64,000 nucleotides of DNA, taken from assembly GCA_016125005.1 (NCBI GenBank), contig WGMQ01000011.1, forward strand, positions 54,583-118,582. The letters are read 5' to 3'. This document shows, one piece after another, positions 20,033 to 28,714 of the stretch. Position 1 is the stretch's first letter; every line of letters begins with the position of its first letter. Source of the DNA: a bacterium. Lineage in GTDB: Bacteria > Sumerlaeota > Sumerlaeia > SLMS01. The notes under the pieces were generated by a model, which saw nothing but the letters and a program-made list of their open reading frames with translations, was not told where the DNA came from and searched no databases. A program made the translations under genes and the position numbers.

Positions 20033-20794
20033 TTAGATCGCTACACCACCGGCAACGCTGATGGCCTCGCCCGTGATGTAGCCAGCCGACGGCCCGGCAA
20101 GGAAGCAGATGGTCTCGGCCACCTCCTCGACCGTCGCAATGCGGCGGATCGGGTGCAGGTCCAGGATCAGCTCGCGGTCCGGAAGTTCACCGGAGACGCC
20201 CGCGGCCATGTCTGTCGGCATGATGCCGGGCTGTACGACGTTCACTGTGATGTTGCGGGGGCCAAGATCGCGCGCGACGCCCTTCGCATATCCAACGAGC
20301 GCTGTTTTGGTTCCAGCATAGTCGGCGACACCCTTGAAGGGGACGTTGGTGCCAAGGCGAGAGCCTATGAAGATGATCCGGCCGCCATCGCTCAGTCTGG
20401 GCGCCGCTGCGCGGGTATTGGCGATCGTGCCCAAGACATTGACCTGCCACTGATGATTGTATCTCTCGCCATCGAGGTCGGGATCGTCGATCGACTGACC
20501 CTGGATCGCCACGCCGGCATTGTTGACCAGGATGTCGAGCTTGCCGAACTCGGCAATGACCTTGTCGATCAGGGGTCTGGCCGAAGATAGCTCGGATTGG
20601 TCGCTTTCGATCGCGATGGCGCGGACGCCTCTTGCCTTCAGCCTTCCGACTACGGCTTCCGCCTTTTCGGCCGAGGTCGCATAGCTGATCGCAACATTCG
20701 CGCCGCGGTCGGCGAACGCTTCTGCCGTCGCGGCGCCAAGGCCCCGCGATCCGCCGGTGATCAGGGCGACCTTGCCTTCGAACGTTTTCTGCAT
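20033..20794 (-). CDS. SDR family oxidoreductase
   Basis: ALITGGSRGLGAATAEAFADRGANVAISYA, NNAGVAI, YAGTKTALVGYAKGVARDLGPRNITVNVVQPG. Confidence 0.92.
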   Translation of the reverse strand: MQKTFEGKVALITGGSRGLGAATAEAFADRGANVAISYATSAEKAEAVVGRLKARGVRAIAIESDQSELSSARPLIDKVIAEFGKLDILVNNAGVAIQGQSIDDPDLDGERYNHQWQVNVLGTIANTRAAAPRLSDGGRIIFIGSRLGTNVPFKGVADYAGTKTALVGYAKGVARDLGPRNITVNVVQPGIMPTDMAAGVSGELPDRELILDLHPIRRIATVEEVAETICFLAGPSAGYITGEAISVAGGVAI

Positions 20795-20809
20795 GGGATG
20801 ATTTCCTGT

Positions 20810-21484
20810 TTATGAGGAGGTTGATTGGTTCTTTGTAGAAGGGAGGCGGCGTGCCATTGCCAGGTTCGCCGCCAACTCTGACTGCGTCTGATGCACATGG
20901 GCGTTCCAGGCAGGCTGGCCGGGGCCACTCCGCCAAGACTCGCTGAGTGGGCTGTTGTCGACGGTGTCAAAACCGAACTGATCGTAAAGCCGTGTCACGA
21001 GTTCCACGGCTTCGGGATGGTTGCTCGAGACCGACAGGGCATGCCGGTCCGGGGCGCCGGTGGGCTTTGCCGAGATGAAGAGGCGAGGCGCCTGGATATG
21101 GGTAAAAGCCTTCGCCACCTTCGATAAAGGCAACTGCTCCTGGCGAAGCTCGTGAACCGTCTTCTCACCCGAGTCGACAACCATGAAGTTGCCGTCGCGC
21201 CAGGGCATGTAGTTGTTCGTGTCAATGACGATTTTCCCGGCAAGCTCCGCCACGGGCATGTCGTTGTTCAACTTGAGGGGAACGGCAATGACGACGAAAT
21301 CGCCGGCCTTCGCCGTCTCCGCCGCGGTCGCAGCGCGTGCCGCCTGACCGAGTTCGGCGATGAGCCCGGCGAGTGTTTCCGGTCCACGCGAGTTGGCGAT
21401 GACGACCCGGTAGCCGCAAGCAATAGCCGCGCGTGCGATCTGGCTGCCGACCTCGCCGGCGCCGATGATGCCGATCGTAGGCAT
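20810..21484 (-). CDS. NADPH-dependent F420 reductase-like / NAD(P)-binding oxidoreductase
   Basis: MPTIGIIGAGEVGSQIARAAIACGYRVVIANSRGPETL, DFVVIAVPL, GKIVIDTNNYMPWRDG. Confidence 0.85.
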   Translation of the reverse strand: MPTIGIIGAGEVGSQIARAAIACGYRVVIANSRGPETLAGLIAELGQAARAATAAETAKAGDFVVIAVPLKLNNDMPVAELAGKIVIDTNNYMPWRDGNFMVVDSGEKTVHELRQEQLPLSKVAKAFTHIQAPRLFISAKPTGAPDRHALSVSSNHPEAVELVTRLYDQFGFDTVDNSPLSESWRSGPGQPAWNAHVHQTQSELAANLAMARRLPSTKNQSTSS

Positions 21485-21486
21485 CG

Positions 21487-22569
21487 CTAACCCCGTGTCT
21501 CGCGAACGAAGTCGACGACGTGCCGACTAACCTCATCCGGCTGCTCCATCTGCGCGAAGTGTCCGCAATTCCCGATCCAGATCGTCGGCTGGCCTTGCGG
21601 CAACCAGTCGTGCTGCGCGGCAAACACGTCACGCATCCCCGGCATCCCGACCACCAAATCCTTGTCGCCGACGATGGTACGGGCAGGAACGGCGGGAACG
21701 AAATCAGACCAAGCGGCCATCAGTTCCCAGCTTCTGTGAAGACTGCGATAGGCATTGAAAGCGGAGGTTGCCCCGGACTTCCTGAACGCCTCGACGTAGA
21801 TCGCGAGTTCATCATTGGGTAGAAACCTCATCTCGCCCGGAGGCTCTTCCAATCCCACGATAAGCGACCCGCCAATCGTCAACATTGCGGGCGGCGCGTC
21901 ACCTGAGCGCTCCGCCGAGTTGGTGAAGAAGATGCGACGCAGAAACGTCTCGGGATCGGCGTTGAACTCTGCATCGGGCGGTCCCTCGGTGAGGAACCAC
22001 GGAAGGTAGTATTCGGCCGGCGCTTCTTCCCGGAGAATCTGCGGAAGTGAGCGGTCTCCATGTGGCAACCAGGGTACGGATACCGCCATGATCCCTACAA
22101 ACCGGTCGGGCCGCAACTGCACCGCAGCCCAGCCGGCATTGGTTCCCCAATCATGCGCCACCACCGTCACCTGGGCGACGCCAAGGTGATCGAGGATGGC
22201 GATAAGGTCGCCCATGACGTCGACCGAGGTGTAGCTTTGCGGATCTGCGACGCCCTCGGTTTCGCCGAAACCACGCAGATCCGGCGCGATCGCCATGTAG
22301 CCTGCATCGACAACGGCGCGCATCTGGGCCCGCCAGGTCCGCCACAAGTCGGGGAAGCCGTGAAGGAAGAGCACAGCCTTGCCCGCCCCCGCGGTGACGA
22401 AATGCTGCTGGCGGCCGTTCAGCCGTTCATGGTGGTGCTTGAAAGCGGGCTGTTCCTCGATGGGCCTCGCGCTTGTCGTGGCAGCCTCTTGCGCGAAAGA
22501 GGGCATGGCGGCGGCAGCAGCGGCTGCGCCGAGCCCGGCGAGGAACGCTTTGCGAGAGATAACCAGCAT
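21487..22569 (-). CDS. Exported alpha/beta hydrolase (epoxide hydrolase/haloalkane dehalogenase-like) with N-terminal signal sequence
   Basis: SRKAFLAGLGAAAAAAAMPSFAQEA leader; LFLHGFPDLWRTWRAQM, VVAHDWGTNAGWAAVQ. Confidence 0.88.
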   Translation of the reverse strand: MLVISRKAFLAGLGAAAAAAAMPSFAQEAATTSARPIEEQPAFKHHHERLNGRQQHFVTAGAGKAVLFLHGFPDLWRTWRAQMRAVVDAGYMAIAPDLRGFGETEGVADPQSYTSVDVMGDLIAILDHLGVAQVTVVAHDWGTNAGWAAVQLRPDRFVGIMAVSVPWLPHGDRSLPQILREEAPAEYYLPWFLTEGPPDAEFNADPETFLRRIFFTNSAERSGDAPPAMLTIGGSLIVGLEEPPGEMRFLPNDELAIYVEAFRKSGATSAFNAYRSLHRSWELMAAWSDFVPAVPARTIVGDKDLVVGMPGMRDVFAAQHDWLPQGQPTIWIGNCGHFAQMEQPDEVSRHVVDFVRETRG

Positions 22570-22687
22570 GATTCACCTGTTAACGTTCTTGCGGTTGGCG
22601 CCGCTGTTGCGTGGATGGAGAGCGGAATGCCGTTGTCGTCTTTCGATCTTTGAGCCAATCCCAACGGGTTCCATCGGCGTGCGAAAT

Positions 22688-22703
22688 GATAACGATCGTT
22701 ATC
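22688..22703. promoter_or_regulatory. Palindrome GATAACGATCGTTATC, with variants TAACGATCATTA (22705-22716) and TAACGATGATTA (22750-22761)
   Basis: Perfect 16-bp palindrome in divergent promoter region between hydrolase and TetR. Confidence 0.7.
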
Positions 22704-22786
22704 GTAACGATCATTAGCCATCATTGACGCACGGCGTCAAGTGATTTAGTAACGATGATTATCGAAACGTATTCGGGTGGGAGCTG

Positions 22787-23398
22787 ATGGGTCGCCATCG
22801 CGAATTTGACGTTGGGGAAGCACTCGACGCGGCGCTGTGTGTTTTCTGGCGCAAGGGCTATGAGGGTACATCATACACCGACCTGACGGAGGCCGCCGGC
22901 ATAGACAGGCCCGCCTTCTATTCTGCGTTCGGCAACAAGGAATCGCTCTTCCGCAAGGCGCTGGATCGCTACTACGAGCGCTACATGGACTATATTCCGG
23001 ACGCGCTTGAACTTCCGACCGCAAGGGCGGTTGCCGCTCACCTCCTGTACAGCGCGGTCGACCTCAATACGCGATATCCCGACCATACAGGGTGTCTCGC
23101 CCTCCATGGTGCCTTGGCCGGATCGGATGACGCCGAGCCGGTGCGACAAGCGCTAATCGACGCTCGGGCAGTCGGTGAGGCGCAGTTGCGCGAACGTTTC
23201 GAACGCGCCAAGGCTGAGGGCGACCTACCGCAGCGCTCCAGGCCCGAGGTCCTGGCGGCATTCGTGATGGCGGTCCTTCACGGCATGGCCGTTCAGGCCA
23301 AGGCCGGATTCAGTCGGGCGAAGCTCGAGGCTGTTGCAGAACAAGCGCTTTCCGCTTGGCCTGCGAATGACTCGCCAATTGCCAGATCGCCGCCTTGA
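22787..23398 (+). CDS. TetR/AcrR family transcriptional regulator
   Basis: MGRHREFDVGEALDAALCVFWRKGYEGTSYTDLTEAAGIDRPAFYSAFGNKESLFRKAL. Confidence 0.92.
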   Translation: MGRHREFDVGEALDAALCVFWRKGYEGTSYTDLTEAAGIDRPAFYSAFGNKESLFRKALDRYYERYMDYIPDALELPTARAVAAHLLYSAVDLNTRYPDHTGCLALHGALAGSDDAEPVRQALIDARAVGEAQLRERFERAKAEGDLPQRSRPEVLAAFVMAVLHGMAVQAKAGFSRAKLEAVAEQALSAWPANDSPIARSPP

Positions 23399-23540
23399 CC
23401 GCTGGATGCAGAGAAGCGCTAGCGGCTCCCCATTCGCGAGAAAGTCCTGCACATCGTCACGAGGGGTTTGGCCAGTTTCGAGGATCCTTGAGCGCCGTCG
23501 AAAAGATCGCGTTGCCCTCATCCAGGGTGATCGCGGCTAG

Positions 23541-23590
23541 AGTATATTCCCGAAAAGTTGGTCGACTTTTCGGATAAGAATATGCGTGAA
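23541..23590. repeat. Rhizobiales-like extragenic palindromic repeat (ATTCCCGAAAAGTTGGTCGACTTTTCGGATAAGAATATGCG)
   Basis: Perfect 9-bp arms CCGAAAAGT/ACTTTTCGG (23550-23558 and 23565-23573) in intergenic DNA; resembles the abundant CCCGAAAAGT...TTTTCGG palindromes recalled from Rhizobiales genomes. Confidence 0.5.
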
Positions 23591-23757
23591 AACACATCGT
23601 TAGGGCGGGTCTCCCGACTCTGTGTTCGCGAAACCCGCTCCAGTTCGACGACCTATCGCCAAGCTGAAAGACTGGAGGCGCCTCGCCATCTGCGACGACC
23701 GATGCGATCGGGCCTCGTTCTCCGGATCGAGGCCACAGTCCTTCTTGCTCTGGTCAA

Positions 23758-25041
23758 TCAGTCGTGAGCCTGGATCCAGTATCTGCCTTCGACGATTTGC
23801 CGGATATCACGCGCAAACTCGCTGCGTGCTGCAACCAGGTCAGCGGTGCGCGCGCCGGTCGACAGGATGCGGATCGACTTCCCTATGAAAAGCGCCTGAA
23901 GGAGCAGCCCATCGAGCGATCTGTGATGCCTGGACAGCGGTGCAACGAGGCTGTTCCAGGCCTCGCATTGGTCGGCCACAGCGCTCCACACCATCGGCTG
24001 AAGATCCGCCCGCCGCGCCGCTTCGATCCAGATCGTGTAGCTTGCGAGGTTGCGCTTCCCATGCTCGATCACCTCGCGCACGAAGACGACATTGGTCACT
24101 TCGATAATCTGCTCGATGTCGGCGTTCCTGAAGTCGAAGCCGGCCATCGCCGAGCGATAGCGATCCTTGGAACGTTCGAAGAGCTCCGCTTGCGCGATCT
24201 GCAGGATGTCGTCGATACAGGCGAAATAGTATGATGGCGTCGTATTCGAGACGCCGGCCCTTACCGCGATGCTGCGATGGCTCAGCGCGGCCGCGCCATC
24301 GGAAATAAGGATTTGGATCGCTGCGTCGATCAGCGCCCTACGGGTGTGTGCCCCCTTGCTGTCGCCACGCTCTTTCCTGGTCGCTGAACATTCCTTCGTG
24401 CCGCCGCTGGACCACGCCTCGAATGGATTGCTATGCCCCCGCAAAAGCAGGCCGATTTCCTCCGCGTTCAAGTGAAGCCCGATGCACATGAAAAGCAGCC
24501 CGACGACCAGATCGATGCCGGACTGAGCGGTTTCGGGAGCATTCGCGACGTTCAGGGCGAGCGCAATGTCCGTCCAAAGCAACTTGAGCCTGTCATGCCA
24601 TTCCCGGGTGAGACGGAGGCTCTCTTCGTGGCGAACCGCATCAAGCGTGATTTCCCCCCACGAGAGCACGCCATGCCAATGGGGACCAGAGGAGTTCTGC
24701 ACTCTCTCGATTGCAAAATCACGGAAACTGGGTAGCCTGGATTCGCCCGCGCGAATTCTTGTCGCCATTTCGGAAAAGGCTTCCGAGTAATCGTCCAGCA
24801 CCATCGCGGCGGCAGCCGCCACGATGTCGGCCTTGCTGGAAAAATAGTATGTCGTCGCCGACAGCGAGACATTCGCCCGCCGAGCGACAATTCTGTGGCT
24901 GAGGCCAGCGATCCCGGCTTCGGCCAGGATTTCAACCGCAGCTTGGGTGATCTTCAGGCGGGTCTCCCGCGATCGCTGCTGCTTCGGCACGCGTGCGCCG
25001 ACATAGTCTGCACCAAGTGATGAGCTTGAGCTTTCGTCCAC
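23758..25041 (-). CDS. Tandem TetR-like transcriptional regulator (two TetR units in one polypeptide)
   Basis: First HTH: RLKITQAAVEILAEAGIAGLSHRIVARRANVSLSATTYYFSSKADIV; second HTH: RRALIDAAIQILISDGAAALSHRSIAVRAGVSNTTPSYYFACIDDIL from about residue 232; no stop between. Confidence 0.88.
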   Translation of the reverse strand: MDESSSSSLGADYVGARVPKQQRSRETRLKITQAAVEILAEAGIAGLSHRIVARRANVSLSATTYYFSSKADIVAAAAAMVLDDYSEAFSEMATRIRAGESRLPSFRDFAIERVQNSSGPHWHGVLSWGEITLDAVRHEESLRLTREWHDRLKLLWTDIALALNVANAPETAQSGIDLVVGLLFMCIGLHLNAEEIGLLLRGHSNPFEAWSSGGTKECSATRKERGDSKGAHTRRALIDAAIQILISDGAAALSHRSIAVRAGVSNTTPSYYFACIDDILQIAQAELFERSKDRYRSAMAGFDFRNADIEQIIEVTNVVFVREVIEHGKRNLASYTIWIEAARRADLQPMVWSAVADQCEAWNSLVAPLSRHHRSLDGLLLQALFIGKSIRILSTGARTADLVAARSEFARDIRQIVEGRYWIQAHD

Positions 25042-25098
25042 GCCGCAATCCTGAATTCACTTCGATCTCACGCCGCGCTGACCAACGAACGCGGAGTT

Positions 25099-26895
25099 TC
25101 AGTAATAGTCAGAGCGCATCGATTCACACGTATCGTCTAGAGCCGCCACCAGCTTCAGCGTGGCATGCACTTGAGGCAGGACATAGCGGAAATGGTAATG
25201 CAGCGCTGCCACTTTCCCGCGATAAAAGGCGATATCCCCCTCATGTACATGGCTTTTCTCCAAAGCTTCTTGCGCCACGATCCCTTGCCATAGCCACAAC
25301 CAGGCGATCACGATGGTTCCAAAGGCGTCCAGATAGAGGGTTGCATTGGCCAGTGCGACATCCCGGTCCCGAGCGTGGATCACGGCGTTCGTCGCACCCT
25401 TCAGCTCTCCAAGCGCATTTTCAAGCGCCTCGACCTCGCTCGACAGCGCCGGCACCCGCTGGGCCTCAGCCAAGGTCGAACCGATTCGGGATATCAGGAG
25501 AGACAGCCCGCGGCCGTCCTCCAGCCGGATCTTACGGCCGAGCAGATCGCGACCCTGGATACCGAAAGTCCCCTCATGGATGTGGTTGAGGCGATTGTCC
25601 CGGTAAAGGCGCTCCACCGGAAAATCCACCGTGTAGCCATAGCCGCCAAGAACCTGGATGGCCCACTTGTTTGCCTCCAGGCAATGTTCCGCCGGCCAGC
25701 TCTTGGCGACCGGCGTCAGGACGCCGAGCAGCAGTTCCAGTTCCTCAACCTCGGTTGGATCCGTCGACAGCCTCAGTTGATCCACGAGCAGTGCGCAAAA
25801 AGTGGTGAGCGCGAGCGCGCCTTCCACCGTCGACTTCTGCATGAGAAGCATGCGTTTGACATCGGCATGCTGGATGATCGGCACCTGAGCCGACGTCGCA
25901 TCCTTGTTGTCGGGCAGGCGCCCCTGCAGACGCTCGCGCGCATAGGACAGGGAATTCAGATAGCCGGCCAATGCCAGCATGACCGCTCCCTGCCCGACAC
26001 CGACGCGCGCTTCGTTCATCATGTGGAACATGTTCGACAGACCCTTGTTCGGCTCGCCGACAAGCTCGCCGATACAATCGCCGCCCTCGCCAAAATTGAG
26101 GAGGCAATTGACCGTCGCTCGCTGGCCCATCTTGTTGTTGAGACCCGCCAGCGCGATGTTGTTCCACTGCCCTGGTCTGCCCTCCGAATCCAGGCGGTAG
26201 CGCGGGACCAGAAACAGCGAAATGCCCTTGACGCCCGCCGGTGCGCCGTCGATGCGCGCCAACACGAGGTGCACGATGTTCTCCGACAACTCGTGATCTC
26301 CGCCGGAGATCCACATCTTGCTCCCGCTGATCCGGTACTGTCCGTCGCCTGTCGGCGTTGCCTTGGTGGTGATGTCTCCGAGCGAAGACCCAGCCTGCGG
26401 TTCCGAAAGGCACATCGTTCCAAACCAGCGCCCTTCAAGCATGGGGGGAAGAAACGCCGACCGCTGGTTTTCCGACCCGAAAACGCTGATCAGATTGGCC
26501 GCCGCGATCGTCAGAAACGCGTAGTTCACCACCGGCAGGTTGGCGGCCATGAAGATACCCATGGCTGACTGCGTGACGACCCAGGGCAGTTGCAGCCCGC
26601 CGTCGGCCTCGCTGAAGCTTGCAGCGAACATGCCGGCTTCGGCAAATTCGGTTAGCGCCGTCTTGATTTCCGGGAGCGTCCGGACCCGCCCGTCAACGAA
26701 GGTCGGCTCCTGGGCATCGGCGATCGCGGCCAGGGGCAGAAAGCGATTCTCGGCCATGGACTCGGCCAGATCAAGGGTGGCGTCGACGATCTCGCGATCG
26801 TGCGCGGCGAATCGCTCATGGGCAAACAGCTGCGCGACATCCAGCAACTCGTGAAGCACGAAGCTGAGATTGCGGCGATCGACGATGAGCGACAT
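25099..26895 (-). CDS. Acyl-CoA dehydrogenase (about 600-aa type with C-terminal extension)
   Basis: MCLSEPQAGSSLGDITTKATP, GSKMWISGGDHELSENIVHLVLARIDG, VLGGYGYTVDFPVERLYRDNRLNHIHEGTFGIQGRDLLGRK. Confidence 0.93.
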   Translation of the reverse strand: MSLIVDRRNLSFVLHELLDVAQLFAHERFAAHDREIVDATLDLAESMAENRFLPLAAIADAQEPTFVDGRVRTLPEIKTALTEFAEAGMFAASFSEADGGLQLPWVVTQSAMGIFMAANLPVVNYAFLTIAAANLISVFGSENQRSAFLPPMLEGRWFGTMCLSEPQAGSSLGDITTKATPTGDGQYRISGSKMWISGGDHELSENIVHLVLARIDGAPAGVKGISLFLVPRYRLDSEGRPGQWNNIALAGLNNKMGQRATVNCLLNFGEGGDCIGELVGEPNKGLSNMFHMMNEARVGVGQGAVMLALAGYLNSLSYARERLQGRLPDNKDATSAQVPIIQHADVKRMLLMQKSTVEGALALTTFCALLVDQLRLSTDPTEVEELELLLGVLTPVAKSWPAEHCLEANKWAIQVLGGYGYTVDFPVERLYRDNRLNHIHEGTFGIQGRDLLGRKIRLEDGRGLSLLISRIGSTLAEAQRVPALSSEVEALENALGELKGATNAVIHARDRDVALANATLYLDAFGTIVIAWLWLWQGIVAQEALEKSHVHEGDIAFYRGKVAALHYHFRYVLPQVHATLKLVAALDDTCESMRSDYY

Positions 26896-26961
26896 GGTTC
26901 AACTCCCAAGATTGGCTATGCCCGCACTAAGCCAGTCGCCGCTGCCTCTCAAGCAATTTTT

Positions 26962-26973
26962 GTACGTTCGTAC
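26962..26973. promoter_or_regulatory. Palindrome-like operator GTACGTTCGTAC
   Basis: GTACG-N2-CGTAC dyad 67 bp upstream of acyl-CoA dehydrogenase start, i.e. promoter of the gene pair ending with the tandem TetR. Confidence 0.5.
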
Positions 26974-27145
26974 TTTTTCTTTCCTTCTCCCTCCCGGTAT
27001 GCATAAAGAAGGGTCAGAGGTGGGGGGTGAGGATGAAGCATTGCGCACATGGAGACGCCTGCGCGCCGCCACCTCAGGACGTGCATCTGACCGACCGGGC
27101 CGGCGGTCCTTTCCCTCGCCAGATCAATCACTGTTGGAGATTTTC

Positions 27146-28321
27146 ATGGACAATATCGTCATTCTTGGCGGCGCACGCACGGCCATCGGCACGTTCGGAG
27201 GCAGTCTGGCTTCGATCAAGCCGTCGCGGCTGGGCGCCATCGCCACGAAGGCAGCCCTTGAACGCAGCGGCGTGTCGCCAAGCCAGGTCGGCCACGTGGT
27301 CTTCGGGCATGTGATCAATACGGAGCCCAAGGACCTGTACCTGAGCCGCATCGCCGCCATGGAGGCGGGAATTTCCGATTCCACGCCGGCGATGAATGTC
27401 AATCGCCTTTGCGGATCCGGCGCTCAGGCCATCGTCTCCGCAGTGCAGTCTCTCACCTTGGGCGACGCGGATTTCGCGGTCGCCGGCGGTGCCGAGAGCA
27501 TGTCGCGCGCACCCCATCTTCTGTCGCAGGCGCGTTGGGGCCAGAGGTTGGGCGAACTTGTTTCGCAGGATATGCTGCTGGGTGCGCTCAACTGTCCGTT
27601 CGACACCGGCCATATGGGGGTCACCGCGGAGAACGTGGCATCCGAATTCGGCGTATCGCGGGCCGACCAGGACGCTTTCGCCCTGGAGAGTCAGGAGCGG
27701 GCAGCAAGAGCCATCAGCGAAGGCCGCTTCGCCGACCAGATCACGCCGGTTGAGATCACGAGCAAGCGCGGACAGATCGTGTTCGTCACCGACGAGCATC
27801 CGAAGAGCACGTCGCTGGAGGCTTTGGCCGGACTGCGCCCGGCATTTCAGAACGACGGGTCTGTCACGGCGGGAAATGCCAGCGGCATCAACGACGGCGC
27901 GGCGGCGATCGTGCTGGCGCGAGCCAGTGCTGCCGAGAAATCGGGGCTCAGGCCGGTGGCGCGCGTACTGGGTTACGCGCATGCGGGCGTACGCCCGGAC
28001 GTCATGGGGATCGGTCCCATTCCAGCCGTGCGCAAGCTCCTCGGCAAGACCGGGCTCTCCGTCTCCGACTTCGATATCATCGAATCCAACGAGGCATTCG
28101 CGTCCCAGGCACTCGCCGTCTCCCGCGAGCTTGGATTCGACCCGGCAAAGGTGAACCCCAATGGCGGCGCCATCGCGCTTGGTCATCCAGTGGGCGCAAC
28201 GGGCGCCATCGTCACCGTCAAGGCACTCTACGAGTTGGTCAGGATCAACGGGCGGCGCGCGCTCATCACCATGTGCATCGGTGGCGGGCAGGGCATCGCC
28301 ATCGCGATCGAAAGGATCTAG
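27146..28321 (+). CDS. Thiolase (acetyl-CoA C-acyltransferase family)
   Basis: MNVNRLCGSGAQAIVSAVQSL, GGAESMSRAPHL, NPNGGAIALGHPVGATGAI, MCIGGGQGIA; start MDNIVILGGARTAIG. Confidence 0.95.
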   Translation: MDNIVILGGARTAIGTFGGSLASIKPSRLGAIATKAALERSGVSPSQVGHVVFGHVINTEPKDLYLSRIAAMEAGISDSTPAMNVNRLCGSGAQAIVSAVQSLTLGDADFAVAGGAESMSRAPHLLSQARWGQRLGELVSQDMLLGALNCPFDTGHMGVTAENVASEFGVSRADQDAFALESQERAARAISEGRFADQITPVEITSKRGQIVFVTDEHPKSTSLEALAGLRPAFQNDGSVTAGNASGINDGAAAIVLARASAAEKSGLRPVARVLGYAHAGVRPDVMGIGPIPAVRKLLGKTGLSVSDFDIIESNEAFASQALAVSRELGFDPAKVNPNGGAIALGHPVGATGAIVTVKALYELVRINGRRALITMCIGGGQGIAIAIERI

Positions 28322-28594
28322 AGCGTTTCCACCCAATGCCGGGTCATTCTGACGGAGCGATTTTGTGACAGGATCAAGGAAAGGCCTGCAGGCCATATCC
28401 GGCGATACGGCCAAGGGGCTTTGCGCCGATATTGGCGCAAAAGCGCCCGTCCCTTCGGGTTTCCGATTGGCGGGCGCCCGATGGCGAACCGGCCTTGCCC
28501 GATGCCAGGCATCGCGCTGCGCCCGTTTCTCCAACGGATCGCACACGCCAGTCGGGAAACAGAATTGACCCATCATTGGGTGGAAACGCTCTAG
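28318..28594. mobile_element. MITE-like non-coding element with perfect 21-bp terminal inverted repeats
   Basis: CTAGAGCGTTTCCACCCAATG (28318-28338) and its exact reverse complement (28574-28594); inner dyads TTGCGCC-N6-GGCGCAA (28421-28440) and GGCCTGCAGGCC (28383-28394). Confidence 0.65.
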
Positions 28595-28661
28595 AGCGGC
28601 GCAGAGCCAGACTGTCCTGTTCCAGCCGATCTCGGTTTTCCATGATCTGTCGCGCGGCACC

Positions 28662-28686
28662 AAAAATGGCCCGGTCCATCGGGCCG
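28662..28686 (-). terminator. Putative intrinsic terminator for the phosphotransferase/acyl-CoA dehydrogenase operon
   Basis: On minus strand: GGCCCG-ATGGAC-CGGGCC followed by ATTTTTGG, just 3' of the gene ending at 28715. Confidence 0.6.
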
Positions 28687-28714
28687 GGCGAGTCGATCTA
28701 TATCTAGACACGCC

